NCBI GenBank assembly: GCA_036346275.1
Contig: CM070711.1
Coordinates: 53,259,435-53,323,434, forward strand
DNA length: 64,000 nucleotides
Direction of reading: 5' to 3'
DNA from: Otatea glauca
Taxonomy: Eukaryota > Streptophyta > Magnoliopsida > Poales > Poaceae
Both the position numbers and the translations under genes were made by a program. Positions 12,201-23,490 of the stretch are shown piece after piece; positions within the stretch are counted from its first letter, which is position 1, and every line of letters begins with the position of its first letter. Below the pieces are notes generated by a model. It saw only the letters and a list, made by a program, of their open reading frames with translations, ran no database searches and was not told the DNA's origin.

Positions 12201-12546
12201 CGTCACTGCTGAAGAAGTTCAGGACACACCTGATGTGGTGTATGGTAAGTTCTTCGTCAAATCAGTTCCTGCTTTAGTATTGTTTAATTCTGGTGCTTCG
12301 CATTCATTCATATCAGAGTATTTGGTTAGAAAGCATGGATGGGATACAGTTCAGCTTAGAAATCCCTTGCTAGTTCAATCCCCTGGTAAAGAGCTAAGAA
12401 CAACTGCTATTTGTCCAAAAATAGATATAATTATAAAAGGGGCAAAGTTCCTAGCGAACTTAATATTATTGGATACTAAGGGTATAGAAGTAAATCCTTG
12501 GAATAGACTGGTTAACCAAGCACAAAGGTCAGATAGACTGTGCTAG
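12200..12546 (+). pseudogene. Ty3/gypsy aspartic protease, catalytic Asp replaced by Asn
   Basis: A retropepsin-like domain follows gag in the same frame. The active-site loop, normally DSGA in this clade, reads NSGASHSFIS; the altered codon is AAT at 12286-12288. This substitution would abolish catalysis. The frame ends at a stop at 12546, and a degraded linker to reverse transcriptase follows (12547-12918, with recognisable FPEDL and SSPWG-like remnants). Confidence 0.85.
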
Positions 12547-12639
12547 TAGAGCTATCTCCCTTACTAGTCCTGAGGGAATTCGAGTGGAGTTCCTGTCTAA
12601 TCTCTCCTCTAAGGGGGTAGTACCCTGAACCGACTAAAA

Positions 12640-13641
12640 GGTACATCTTTGGAAAATGTGCCCATAGTGAATGAATACCCAGATGTATTCCCGGAAGATT
12701 TGCACAGTATGCCACTGCATCGTGATATTGAGTTTATGATTGAGCTTGTACAGGTACATCTCCTATCTCGAAGAGGCCTTATCGGTTACCGCTAATGAAT
12801 TAGCAGAGATGAAGAAAGCAGATTGAAGAACTGCAGGAGAAAGGATTTATAAGACCAAGTTCATCACCTTGGGGTTCACCGTAATCTTCGTTAAGAAGAA
12901 GGATGGTAGTCCGAGAATGTGCATAGACTACGATCACCGAATGAGGTCACAATAAAGAATAAGTATCCTTTGCCAAGGATAGATGATCTATTTGATCAGT
13001 TGAAAGGAGCTCAGGTTTTCTCAAAAATAGACTTAAGATCGGGATATCATCTGCTCAAGATAAGAAAAGAAGATATTCCGAAGACAGCCTTTACTACCCG
13101 CTATGGATTGTACGAGTTTACAGTGATGTCCTTTGGTTTAACAAATGCACCGTCATATTTCATGAATTTGATGAATAAGGTGTTTATGGAGTTTTTGGAT
13201 AAGTTTGTTGTCGTTTTTATTGATGACATTCTTATCTATTCCAAGAATGAGAAAGAGCAGGAGGATCATTTGAGGATAATTTTGGAAAAGCTCAGAGAGC
13301 ATCAGCTGTATGCTAAGTTCAGTAAATGTGATTTTTGGTTGAAGGAAGTTGCTTTCTTGGGTCATGTTATTTCTGCTGGAGGAGTAGCAGTAGACCCTAC
13401 GAAGGTGAAGGACGTTTTGGATTGGAAGCAACCCAAGTCTATTCCGGATATCAGAAGTTTTCTTGGATTAGCAGGCTATTATCGGCGTTTTATTGAAGGT
13501 TTTTCCAAGATAGCGAGACCTCTCACTCAACTCTTGAAGAAGGAGAAGAAGTTTGAATGGACTAAATCTCGTGAACAAAGTTTTCAGGAATTGAAGAAGA
13601 GGTTAACTTCAGCTGAGACTTGTTCTGCCGGATATTCATAA
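12640..13641 (+). pseudogene. Ty3/gypsy reverse transcriptase
   Basis: RNA-dependent DNA polymerase domain. The best-preserved part is 12919-13625: NKYPLPRIDDLFDQL, SKIDLRSGYHL, the catalytic box FIDDILIYS at about 13216-13242, and thumb-like FLGLAGYYRRFI. The catalytic Asp pair is intact. Upstream motifs lie in a shifted frame, and a frame change near 13615 separates it from RNase H. Confidence 0.92.
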
Positions 13642-14074
13642 GGATTTTGAAGTTTACTGCGATGCCTCAAAGCAAGGTCTCGGATGTGTATTGATGCAAG
13701 AAGGTAAAGTCATAGCTTATGCCTCAAGACAACTGCGACCCCATGAAGAAAATTACCCAACTCATGAGTTGGAGTTAGCAGCAGTTGTGCACGCACTCAA
13801 AATTTGGAAGCATTATTTGATTGGGAATCGATGTGAGATTTATACGGATCATAAGAGTTTGAAATACATTTTTACTCAGCCGGATCTCAATCTGAGGCAG
13901 AGAAGATGGTTGGAATTAGTTAAAGATTATGATATTGGCATCCATTATCATCCCGGAAAAGCTAATGTTGTTACGAATGCTTTGAGTAGGAAAAGTTATT
14001 GCAACAATGTTATGGTTCAGGAAAGTCAGCCAACACTTCATGAAGATTCAGACGCCTCAACTTGGAATTGGTAA
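13640..14074 (+). pseudogene. Ty3/gypsy RNase H
   Basis: RNase H domain that would degrade the RNA strand of the cDNA hybrid. Visible motifs: VYCDASKQGLG, YASRQLRPHEENYPTHELEL, and YTDHKSLKYI with acidic residues in the expected places. The C-terminal GKANVVTNALSRK has VTN where this family usually has VAD. A stop follows at 14072, and the next frame overlaps by a few codons. Confidence 0.9.
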
Positions 14075-14810
14075 ATGAAGGTTGCGTTTTCAATATCGAA
14101 GTGCACTCAACCCTGGAAGATCAGATCAGAGAGGCTCAAAAGAATGATAGTGGTATCACAGACCTAAAAGATGGTATGAAGAAAGGAAAATTTCCTGAAT
14201 TTTCTGAGGATGAGAAAGGTACCATTTGGTTTGGAAAAAGAATTGTAGTTCCTAACCAGAAAGAAATCAAAGATGTGATTTTAAAAGAGGCTCATGATTC
14301 ATTTATTCTATTCATCCGGAAGTATGCGAAAATGTACTCGGATTTGAAAGAAAAATATTGGTGGTCGAATATGAAAAGAGAAGTTGGTGATTTCGTGGCT
14401 CATTGTGATATTTGTCAATTAGTTAAAGCAGAGCATCAGAGACCAGCAGGATTGTTACAACCCTTGCGATTCTGTTTGGAAATGGGAAGAAATATGAATG
14501 GATTTTATCACGGACTTCCCGAACTAAGTCGGATATGATTCAATATGGGTTATTGTGGATAGATTGGCTAAGGTTGCACACTTTATTCTGTGAAGACAAC
14601 ATATTACAGTGATAAACTCGCAGAGCTATACATGGACAAAATTGTATGTTTGCATGGTGTGCCAAAGAAGATCGTGTCGATTGAGGTTCCCGTTTACCTC
14701 GAGGTTTTGGCGAAGTTGCATGAGGTTCAGGCACAAACCTAAACTTGATCGCTACCATCCTCGCATGATGGTCGACGGAAAGGATAAATCAAATACTAGA
14801 AGATATCTTT
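14062..14810 (+). pseudogene. Ty3/gypsy integrase N-terminal and core, heavily damaged
   Basis: The N-terminal zinc-binding region is recognisable (KEAHDSFILFIRK, then CDICQLVKAEHQRPAGLLQPL), but the second His of the usual HHCC set is lost. The frame stops at 14538. From 14540 to 14810 only scraps of the catalytic core can be followed (VDRLAKVAHFI-like, HGVPK-like), spread over several frames with deletions. The element cannot encode an active integrase. Confidence 0.82.
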
Positions 14811-15558
14811 GAGAGCTTGTGCTTTGACATACAGTTCATCTTGGGATCAGAATTTGTCGTATGCAGAATTCTCGTACAATAACAGTTACCAGTCAAGTTT
14901 AAAGATGGCACCTTTTGAAGCTCTTTACGGAAGAAAATGCCGAACACCGTTGTATTGGAAAGATACAGAGGGGGGACAAGTAATCGGGCCTGATATTCTG
15001 AAAGAATCAGAAGAGCAAGTGAGAGTGATTCGTCAGAATTTAAAAATAGCTCAGTCAAGGCAGAAAAGTTATGCTGATAATCGTCGTCGGGATTTAAGCT
15101 TTGCACCTGGTGATCATGTGTATCTGAAAGTTTCACCCCTAAAGGGAATGCGTCGTTTCAGAGTTAGCGGGAAACTTGCACCTCGCTATATCGGTCCATT
15201 TCCTGTGGTTGCCAGAAGAGGAGAAGTTGCTTATAAGTTGAAACTTCCTCTCCAGTTGTCAGATGTGCATGATGTCTTCCATGTTTCTCAGCTAAAGAAA
15301 TGTTTTCGAGTGCCTGAAGAACAGTTGCCATTTGAAGAGATGGAACTAAAGGAAGATCTCTCTTATCCCGAGTATCCGATCAGAATCTTGGATGAAGCGG
15401 AGTGTAGAACCCGAAGCCGTGTGATCAAGTTTTGCAAAGTTCAGTGGAGCAACCATTCCGAGAAAGAAGCAACTTGGGAGCGAGAAGAGGACATCAGAGC
15501 CGAGTTTCCCGATCTCTTTCTTTCTCCGTCCGAATGTCGGGGTCGAGATTCTCTCTAA
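14809..15558 (+). pseudogene. integrase C-terminal part with chromodomain-like tail
   Basis: One open frame of about 249 codons: end of the integrase core (NLSYAEFSYNNSYQSS, PFEALYGRKCRTPLYW), a GPF-type segment (APRYIGPFPVV), LSDVHDVFHVSQLKKC, and a chromodomain-like tail (PIRILDEAE, VQWSNHSEKEATWEREEDI). The tail supports placement in the chromovirus (Tekay/Del) clade, where it is thought to guide insertion into heterochromatin. It ends 12 bp before the 3' LTR. Confidence 0.88.
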
Positions 15559-15570
15559 GGGGGGTAGGTT
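15557..15570 (+). promoter_or_regulatory. polypurine tract of the Tekay-like element
   Basis: AAGGGGGGTAGGTT abuts the 3' LTR. It is the plus-strand priming site. Confidence 0.85.
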
Positions 15571-18500
15571 TGTAACATCCCAGATTTTCTGTTGTTCCAA
15601 AAATTATTTTAAATTTTATTAAATTCAAAATTTGGATCTTCCTCGGTGTTCTAATTAACCTGGCATCCATATCCTCCCGAAACTGGAGTTTAATTTTTTA
15701 TTGTCCGCAAAGTTAAAATTTCATATTCCGGTCCTATCCAAAATTTCACCCGAGTTCCAAAATACTCCAAAAATCTCAAAATCCATTGAATTACGTTTAA
15801 AATATTATATAATGATTTTGGAAATTTTTCTAAGATTTATAGAGTCTCTTTGCTATTTTATCTCTCGCGCTTTCATCAAATCCATTATATTCGTCCCGAA
15901 ATTATCTAAATTTCAAAATTCTCTAAAAAAATTCCGAAACCAATTTTGTTAGGTTCCAAATATTCCATAGTATTTTTGAGAATTTTTCCAAGATTTCTAG
16001 AGGATTCTATCTATTTTATCCTTCGCGCTTTATTCTCAGCACTATTCATTTGGACCCACATGTCAGAGCTACAGTACGTCTTCAACCTCCAGCCCTGTGG
16101 TTTTCCCGTATCACTCCTCTTCAATGTCCAAAAGAAAAAATACTCGTAACTTCCTCATTGCTGCATCAAATCAGTGGGAGTGAAGCATCGTGTGGCGTCG
16201 TAATGGAGATCAAATACCTAGTTACCCATCCTTAATCCAAGCGAAGCGGCGCAATTAAGCGTTAATGATAATTTATTGCTCGATCATTATCTCGGGCGTT
16301 TCTTCACCTCACCGGGCGTGCGGGTACTCAAAAGCTTCGTCTTGCTGTGCTCTATCCCATGCTCACTTTTCCCCTTTGATGCAGTACGGTTTTCCTTTCC
16401 AAAACTCGCGAAAACCGCAGCCCAACGTCGACCAAAGACACCGGCGAGCCAACTTTTGATCCGGTGAGCCAAATCAAATTCCGTTCGCGTCATTTTGTGC
16501 ATCTTGTCGCAAAGATCAAAAGCCCTCAAGAAAATTTGGGTTTCATTACGGACGGCGACAATTTGGCGTTTGAACACCTGGCCTAACCATCTTTGCGGCG
16601 GTTCTTCGTCTCCGTAAGTCTCTTCAAATCCGATCTCACCTTTGGATTCGTGGTGTCGAGCTCTACGTGATGCTCACTCTTTTCTTCCCATCCGTCGCCG
16701 GCCGAGTGCGCCTCCGCCACGCCTTGCTTCGGTCGCGGCTACACGCGCCCGCGCCATGCCTCCGATCCGCGCGCTCGGCCGGTCTTGCGACTCGTCGCCG
16801 TTCCATTTTTCCAGTCGCCGGCGCCGGCCCCTTGGCCGAGCCTTCCATGGCTGTGCTCTCTGTTCTTGTGAAGAAGAAGGCCTGAGTCTATGACAGCCGG
16901 GCCCCCTTTAATAGAGAGAAGGCAAATTCAGTAATTCCAGGAAAAAGAAAGATTCCGGAATATTCCTCGTTTTTCTATTTTTCAGTCCGAGCACATTCAA
17001 ATGACCCGTTCTCTTCCGTCGTAACTCAGAATCGAGTGATTCAAATTTCTAAATTCATCTAAATTCAAGATCTTTCTGCCAGTACTAAGTTTATAATTTT
17101 TAGATTTTATTTGTTTTTATCTATTTATTTATTGGTTGCTCCGTTTTGCGCGTAGTCGAAGAAGCGGTCGTCGTCCCCGAAGAAGGAGAAGACCTCCAGA
17201 ACAGCGCAGCGCACTTCAAATCAACGAAGGCAAGTCTCCTTGACGCACGTTGATCCCATTGTTTATAACTGTTTATAAAATGTTTACAACTTGTATGGCT
17301 ATTTACATAAACCGATGATGATAAAATATAGAATGTTAGTTATGCCCATTTCGAAATAACATCCTTGCTGTTTGATTACCATGCCTTTGTAACCTTAAGA
17401 GTTAATCATGAAATCATGTATTATATGATTAATCTTGTTTAGTACGATAGACTGTGCTTAGGATTGACGTTGATCAAAATGCCTATGGTGGGATAAATTC
17501 TAAAATGTTGTTGAAATGTGTTTTATCGAAACTGTAGCAAGGTGATTGCTGCTGTGATTGTAAAATAAAAATAAAATAAAAATGGTTTAGATTGGGGCGG
17601 AATGGTTTGTCGGGCGGGTGCGGATGGAGCACTGGTTTTGGTTTGTGAAAGCCGCCCTAATCAATTTAAGGACCGATGCTTATGACTGTCCATTCTATGT
17701 ATTACCGTGCAACCACAAGTCTATAATGGGTACGACCTGACTAAATAATTTGTAGAAACCTAACTTAGACTTGCCAGTTGGTGGAATGTGAGTGCCGGAT
17801 GGAGGCAAGTCGTATTTCTCACACGACGCAAGAGGGGGCTTCTGTACTGGGCGGATGGAACCCTAACATCGGTGAAACCTCAGCGGGTGGGTCGGGTTAG
17901 GCGTATACATTGTAAAGGCCTTGTCATGATCTCTCCGCCAACACACCAAAGGAAGTGTGCATATTGCGCATGGCAACAAGAGACGATCATGTCTTGAGGG
18001 TAAAGCTGTACACCTCTGCAGAGAGTAAATCTATTCGAATAGCCGTGCCTACGGTCAAAGGCAAAGCGAAGAATGCTTTCATACTAATAGACTTGGTTTT
18101 AGTTTTCAAAATAATTGATGTTTTGGGATTCGGGAGTGGTTAGAACTCTCGAATGTTTATTTGGCGGATTGAGCCAACCAGGTAGATGGAACCTGTTTTG
18201 AATCATGACAGATGGAGTCATGTAATTGTTTAACAAGATCTTTCAAAATGGGCGGTTAGAGCCTGTATACTAGTGTTGGTAGTTGGAACCTTCACTAGAG
18301 TTAGAAATAATTTCAATTGTACAAATAATTGTTAAAACTGCTTTGTGAAAATTATTATTAATAATGTTTGTTAAATTTGGCTTTGTGCAAAAGAACCCTA
18401 TTAAGCCTTCCTTGGAAAACCCTTCATGATGCATTTTCCCAGACTTGCGGAGTACGTTTGTACTCACATGCTATACAAAATTTTGTCATCAGAGAATTAC

Positions 18501-18827
18501 CAAGATGCAGTCGAAGACAATGAGTTCTGTGGCGAGGAGTTCGTTGTAGATCGCCAAGATAACTAAGCGCGCGCTCCAAGTCGTCGCCTGTGGTGTCTTT
18601 TGGGTTTTATCTTGTTGTTTTTGTTTCCGCTGCTGAGAACTCTGGTCATGTGACCAGGAGATGTAATAATAGCCATGTGGCTGGTAATTTATGCTTATGC
18701 TATTTTTTTCTCTCTTCGTTATGTTCTGGTTATGATAATCACTGCTTAACTGTGTGTACTAGCAACTGATCTGGGACTAGTACAGAAATACATAGGAGAT
18801 TCCGGATGGTAAATCCGGAGGCTCACA
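15571..18827 (+). repeat. 3' LTR of the Tekay-like element (3257 bp)
   Basis: Matches 6474-9746 from TGTAACATCCC to GGCTCACA, and is followed by the second GTTGG target copy. It is 16 bp shorter than the 5' LTR overall. Short deletions cluster where the 5' copy is GC-rich. Confidence 0.95.
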
Positions 18828-18832
18828 GTTGG

Positions 18833-19156
18833 GTTAACCTACAGCACGTGAAGGTTGACAAGTATGGCGTCACAACTGTGGACCTCGGACGTGTCGGATA
18901 CCAAGACAAACTATTTGTACTCGCTAATCAAGTTGTTCAAGTCTTCTACGTAACCGACCTATCCAACAAGCAGTGCCACGTTATTCTTCGGGGAAAAAGG
19001 AAGATTGTCGGAGTTGAGAATGTGGTAGATGAAGAAGAATACAATCAGTTTGACGAGTTGCCTCCTATTGGTACCGGCGTCGTAATCCAGGAAGACCAAC
19101 CTGAGGAAGCCAGCTACACACGTGTTGATCATCGCGAAGGGATAATTTTTGTATAG
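18833..19156 (+). pseudogene. CACTA-1 transposase C-terminus (DUF4216-like), continued
   Basis: Resumes the transposase directly after the second GTTGG. Motifs include VDKYGVTTVDLGRVGYQD, FVLANQVVQVFYVTD and DELPPIGTG, ending at a stop at 19156. The same sequence follows without interruption in CACTA-2 (54358 on), which proves the two parts were contiguous before the gypsy insertion. Confidence 0.88.
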
Positions 19157-19213
19157 ATGTATTGATTAAAATTAATCAGCTGTATGTATTATATTAAATG
19201 AGATGTATGTATT

Positions 19214-21175
19214 TGAAGGACCATGTGGAGGTCCATCCATATTTGTGATGAGTATTTGACTTTATTTGAGCAAGGTGTGCTCAAGTTTGAGTTTGATTTG
19301 GATTGATTTTCAAGCTAGAGCAATTTGAGTTGCTGGTCGGAGACCAGTCGTCCGACCCCGAGTGGTCGGGGTTTTGACTGGTTGGAGACCAGTGGTCAGA
19401 CTCCGAGTCGTTGAGACTACGAGTGGTTGAGTCAGAGACCAGTCGTCTCACCCCGAGTGGTCAGGTTTTTGGTTGGTCGGAGACCAGTCATTCGACCCCG
19501 AGTGGTCTGGGCTTTGGCTGGTCGGAGACCAGTGATCAGACCTCGAGTGGTCGGGATGGAAACCAGTGGTCAGACCACGTGTGGTCGGGGTTTTGCTGGT
19601 CAGCGTAGTGTATATCTTTCTGTTGAGATGGATATGTGTTGTTGGACATTGCTATGTGATGTGGTTTCCTTGTCTATGATGGTTGCAGGACTTTGGAGCT
19701 AGGTCATGGTGAGGCGAAGGAGATCAGGACTAGGCTGGGAGAGCTGAGGTCCAGATGATCAAGGTGTCGCCAAAGATGACTGAGGCCTGGAAGTAGCTGC
19801 AAGCCAAGAAGACAAAGGAATGGATGAGATGCTAACTTGGAGCTGCTCTGATCAAGGAGGACCGTTGGATCGCGATCGACAAGATAGAGTAGCGTGTCAA
19901 GTTAGTATGATTTAGCGTGCAAAACCCGTTGTGTTGTTGGGTTTGGTCACCATGCATAGGCTGTGTGAGTGGGTAAAATCTCAGCCCTTGATGGAGTGCT
20001 CTAGGGTTTAGAGGCTCATCCAAGGGTGGTAGGTGGTCCAAGCACTGCTATAAATAGATAGGGAGAGGGTGTCTCCTGTGGTGGGTGTGGCGGTGAGGAA
20101 GTGTACGTGAGTAGGTGAGATTGCTTTGGAGGCCTCTGTGCTCTCAAGCTTTGCCCACTTTGTAGTGAGGCTTTGTAAACCTACCCTCTGGCAATGAAAG
20201 ACTGCTTTCCCCATCTTTGAGTTCACTTTCCTCATTTACATTATGCTTTAAATTCAACATTTAATTTCATGCACTTTACCTTCTGTATGGTTGGATTTTC
20301 TTCCTCTCCTTCTAAGTGCTTTTGGATTTTATGCCAAGGATGAAAGATTGCTGGATAAATCTTCTATAGATCATATCCCAATCATCTAGGCAATCTACAA
20401 CCTCTTCTATTCAGTTTTGCAAGAATCCAATTTTTGTGCCTAGTAGAAGAAAGTGCCTACAGATTGTGTTTCTATTTGTTTGAAGGGTTGTTTCTTTGTG
20501 TACTTACCTGCTATGATTTGTGGAGAGTCATCCAAGGATATTCTGGCCATCAACTCCCACCAGCAAGTTAGGGGTGAGGTCTGTGTTCGTGACTCTGTGT
20601 TTGGTGTTGCATTTGTTAAACTGAAAAGGGACGGAAACTTGGTATCAATTCCTTCAATTGATGATTGAAATAGGTTTCTGACATCCTTAGAGAGGTGCAC
20701 ACCAATTTTCACTATTTTTGGATCAGCCGATCAATAGTTACATCGATTTCTGTTTTTAAGATTGTGCTGATTTTTCTATTCACCCGAACACTATTCACCC
20801 AAGTACTGTTCATCCGGCCTCTGCAGGTCGGGAGTACTATTCTTCCGACCTCTGGGCGAGAGATCGCATTTATCCGACCGATCTTGGTCGAAGTACTGTT
20901 CATCTCGAACACTGTTCATCCGACTAGTGCTGACGACCAGTTCGCAGTACTTTGCTAATCCCGAAACACCGTTCATCCGACCAGAGCTACCCGACTAGTG
21001 CAGTTTTCTTTGTTCACCCGACCTTAAGCGGTCGGTGCCTGCATTCATGCAATTGCACGATTGATGGTTGATTCTTTCTTTACGATCTTTTGGTGGTTTG
21101 AATTCTAGGGAAAGTTTATTCGGAAATTTTATTTGGGATCATTCACCCCTCTCTGATCGCCATTTCGATCTTTCA
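19214..21175 (+). repeat. copia-A 5' LTR (1962 bp)
   Basis: Starts TGAAGGACCATGTGG and ends CGATCTTTCA just before the PBS. It contains two variable repeat zones: 'gaccccgagtggtcgg'-like units at about 19340-19590, and 'ctgttcatccgacc'-like units at about 20780-21040. Both zones recur, inverted and with different copy numbers, in the solo LTR at 27158-29582. Confidence 0.92.
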
Positions 21176-21176
21176 A

Positions 21177-21190
21177 TTGGTATCAGAGCC
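21177..21190 (+). promoter_or_regulatory. copia-A primer binding site
   Basis: TTGGTATCAGAGCC lies one base after the LTR; initiator tRNA-Met type. Confidence 0.92.
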
Positions 21191-21230
21191 GGTTTTGCTC
21201 TTCCATAGATCTTGACCGATCTCAAGAGCC

Positions 21231-23246
21231 ATGGCGATGGACAAGTATTCCACCAAGCCTCCTATTTTTGTTGGAGTTGATTTTCCGTTTTGGAAATCGC
21301 GGATGGAGTCATACATCACTGCCTAGGGCTTCTTAATATGGTAGAAGGTGAAACTCCCGTATGAGGTTCCTGCTGATGAAAACGTCACGGTCGGAAATAT
21401 GGCTGACGTTGAGGCGAACGCTAAGGCAAGGAACATCCTCATACAGGGTCTTAGCCGCAGTGAGTATGATAGGATTTCTCACCTTCGTTCTGCTCATGAG
21501 ATTTGGGTGACCCTCGATGCTTACTATGAGGGCACTACCCAAATCAAGACGGTTCGACAGGACCAATTCAAGCGTGAGTTCAACAAGTTTGAACAGCACG
21601 CTGGTGAGAGTCTTGACGAGTGTTTTGGTCGGTTTACGAAGATTTTGAGCGACCTCCGAGTAGTCGGCTGCATATACCCTGACTCGGATAATGCTCGATA
21701 TTTCTTGACCGCACTCGATCTTCGTGTTTGGGAAATGAAAGTGACCACCATCATGGACACCACCGACCTGTCGACCTTGACTCTTGACTGGCTTTATTCC
21801 CGCCTCAAGACTCATGAGATCGACATCGTCTCGCGGAAGACGAAGTCTCAGTCGATGGCTTTGGTCACCGATCACATTGGATCCTCTCTTTCTGATTCTT
21901 CTGTTGGTTTCTCTCTCTCCGCCCTTTGCGAGCTAAGCGATGACCAACTGGAAAATTTTTCAGAAAATGAGCTTGCTCTTCTTGCTCGCAAATTTTCATA
22001 TGCATACAAGAGAGTGAGAGAGAGGAAGAGAGGTGGGATGATCACCTGTTTCGAGTGTGGTGGCCCCAACCACATTCGAGAAAACTGTCCCAAGCTGGAG
22101 AAGGGCAAAAACGAACAAGGCGGTTCGGGTAAGAACGACTACATCGACAAGAACCGCAACAAGAAGCCTCGAGTTCGCGAGCCGGCGCGTGAGAAGAAGT
22201 ACCGCAACTTCTCCAAGAACAAGAAGCTCTTTCACCGCGTCCTCGCCGCGCTTGACGACATCAATCTCTCCGACACGGAGACATGGAGCGACGAGGGCGA
22301 GGATGATCCGCAAGAGAAGAAGGGCGGCGATGACTTCTCCGGCATGTGCTTCATGGCCGACTCCAATGGCATCAGCGACTCCGAGCTCTACAGCGACTCG
22401 GACGAGGTACCCTCCTATGACCAGCTCAATGAAGCTTTCTGCAAATTAGGAAAATTTCATGCTAGAGCTAGAGCTAGGTGTACGGAGCTTGAGAAGGAAG
22501 TAGGTACCTTGACTCGGGAGTTAGCTTCACTTAGATCTTCTCCTCCCGAGTCACCGATGGTGTACTTTGTGTGATGCTTTGCTTGTGGAGTTAGAGAACC
22601 TAAGGACTATGCATGATAGTGTGTTGTCTGAACTAGATAGTCTTAGGTTGATGAATGCTAGCAATGAATCCGTTGATACTCATTCTGTAGATGCTAGTCT
22701 TCTTCATGTTTACTCTACTTCTTTTTGTGCTAATTGCCCTAAATTGCATGCTGAAATTGATGCCATGAGTTCACACCTTAAGAAGCTTTCTACTAGAAAT
22801 GATGAACTTGAATTGCATGCTTCTAAAGATCCAGTCAGCTCATGTGAGGGCTGTTGGCAATTAAAACTTGACAATGATGCTTTGAATGTCAAGTGTGATC
22901 AACTTGCTAAGGACTTACTAGTTAAGTCAAAAACTAGTTGCCTGCTTTGTGTTGGGGTTAAGGATGATGTGGATAAAATCCATGTCGACCTTAGGAAGAA
23001 ATTAGAAGATCAAGCTCATAGAATTAGAAATGCATCTTGCGTTTCTTGTGAGGCCCTCAAGATTGAGACAGCCGTGCTGAGGGAGAAAAATGCACGGGCT
23101 GAGAGAGCTCATCTTTCTGATTCTTCTTCTTCTTCCCCCTGTTCTTCTTGTGCCTCTTTCTTTAGAGATTGCCAGTATCTTATGAGCACTCTCGAGAAGT
23201 TTGTAGGAGGTAAGAAGAAGCTCAATCTTATTCTAGACCAATCTTA
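21231..23246 (+). pseudogene. Ty1/copia gag with long Cys-rich spacer, truncated
   Basis: The ATG at 21231 opens a copia gag (PPIFVGVDFPFWKSRME), but two in-frame stops follow within 40 codons. The rest to 22574 is open: DEIW-type gag core (SAHEIWVTLDAYYEG, FKREFNKFEQ), a CCHC knuckle CFECGGPNHIRENC at about 22053-22094, then a Lys-rich and acidic region. A frameshift near 22570 leads into a second segment with many CxxC pairs (FCANCPKL, SSCEGCWQL, ASCVSCEAL) and coiled-coil potential, cut off at LILDQS. Large spacers of this kind occur in some grass copia lineages. Confidence 0.87.
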
Positions 23247-23249
23247 TTC

Positions 23250-23490
23250 GTGGTCGTGCCGAAGGTGGCGCTCGGGGCGCAGTCGTGGGCTCGTGGCCGT
23301 GCCGAAGGTGGCGCTCGGGGCGCAGGCGTAGGTTCGTGGCCGTGCCGAACGTGGCGCTCGGTGCGCATGCATAGGCTCATGGCCGTGCCGAAAGTGGCGC
23401 TCGGGGCGCAGGCGTAGGCTCGTGGCCGTGCCGAAAGTGGCGCTCGGGGCGCAGGCGTAGGCTCGTGGCCGTGCCGAAAGCCGCGTGGGA
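23250..23490. repeat. 43-bp GC-rich tandem repeat, about 6 copies
   Basis: The word 'gtgccgaa' recurs at 23256, 23299, 23342, 23385, 23428 and 23471, giving an exact 43-bp period. Units vary by a few bases (gaaggtggcg, gaacgtggcg, gaaagtggcg). As 43 is not a multiple of three, any protein read through it changes frame at each unit. It forms the junction between copia-A and a minus-strand gypsy fragment. Confidence 0.95.

Larger units (their letters stand above)
6474..18827 (+). mobile_element. Tekay-like Ty3/gypsy retrotransposon with TSD GTTGG
   Basis: A complete LTR element of 12,354 bp inserted in the CACTA-1 transposase. The 5-bp target duplication GTTGG is present at 6469-6473 and 18828-18832, and the transposase reading resumes right after it. 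LTRs start TGTAACATCCC and end GGCTCACA. Order inside: PBS, an extra upstream ORF, gag, protease, reverse transcriptase, RNase H, integrase with a chromodomain-like tail, PPT. Very long LTRs with this order fit the Tekay/Del chromovirus clade. The coding region has many frameshifts, so the copy is dead. The LTRs differ by scattered substitutions and small indels, so the insertion is not recent. Confidence 0.92.
2027..19213 (+). mobile_element. CACTA-1: Spm/TNP2-type DNA transposon, 3' end lost
   Basis: The element begins with the terminal motif CACTACTACAAAAG at 2027. It has clustered subterminal repeats, a minus-strand small gene (2458-2969) and a plus-strand TNP2-type transposase remnant (3591-6473, resuming 18833-19156). 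A Ty3/gypsy element with a 5-bp TSD sits inside the transposase. No 3' terminal inverted repeat is found, because copia-A starts at 19214, 57 bp after the transposase stop. The leader and transposase match the second copy, CACTA-2 (49557 on), over their whole length. Start codon loss, frameshifts and stops make it non-autonomous. Confidence 0.85.
19214..23246 (+). mobile_element. copia-A: 5' half of a Ty1/copia retrotransposon
   Basis: LTR (19214-21175), PBS and gag are present. The element stops at about 23246, where a GC-rich 43-bp tandem repeat begins, so pol and the 3' LTR are missing. It inserted 57 bp after the CACTA-1 transposase stop. The base run before the LTR, GTATT (19209-19213), would be its 5' target copy. 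A solo LTR of the same family lies in reverse orientation at 27158-29582. Confidence 0.85.
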
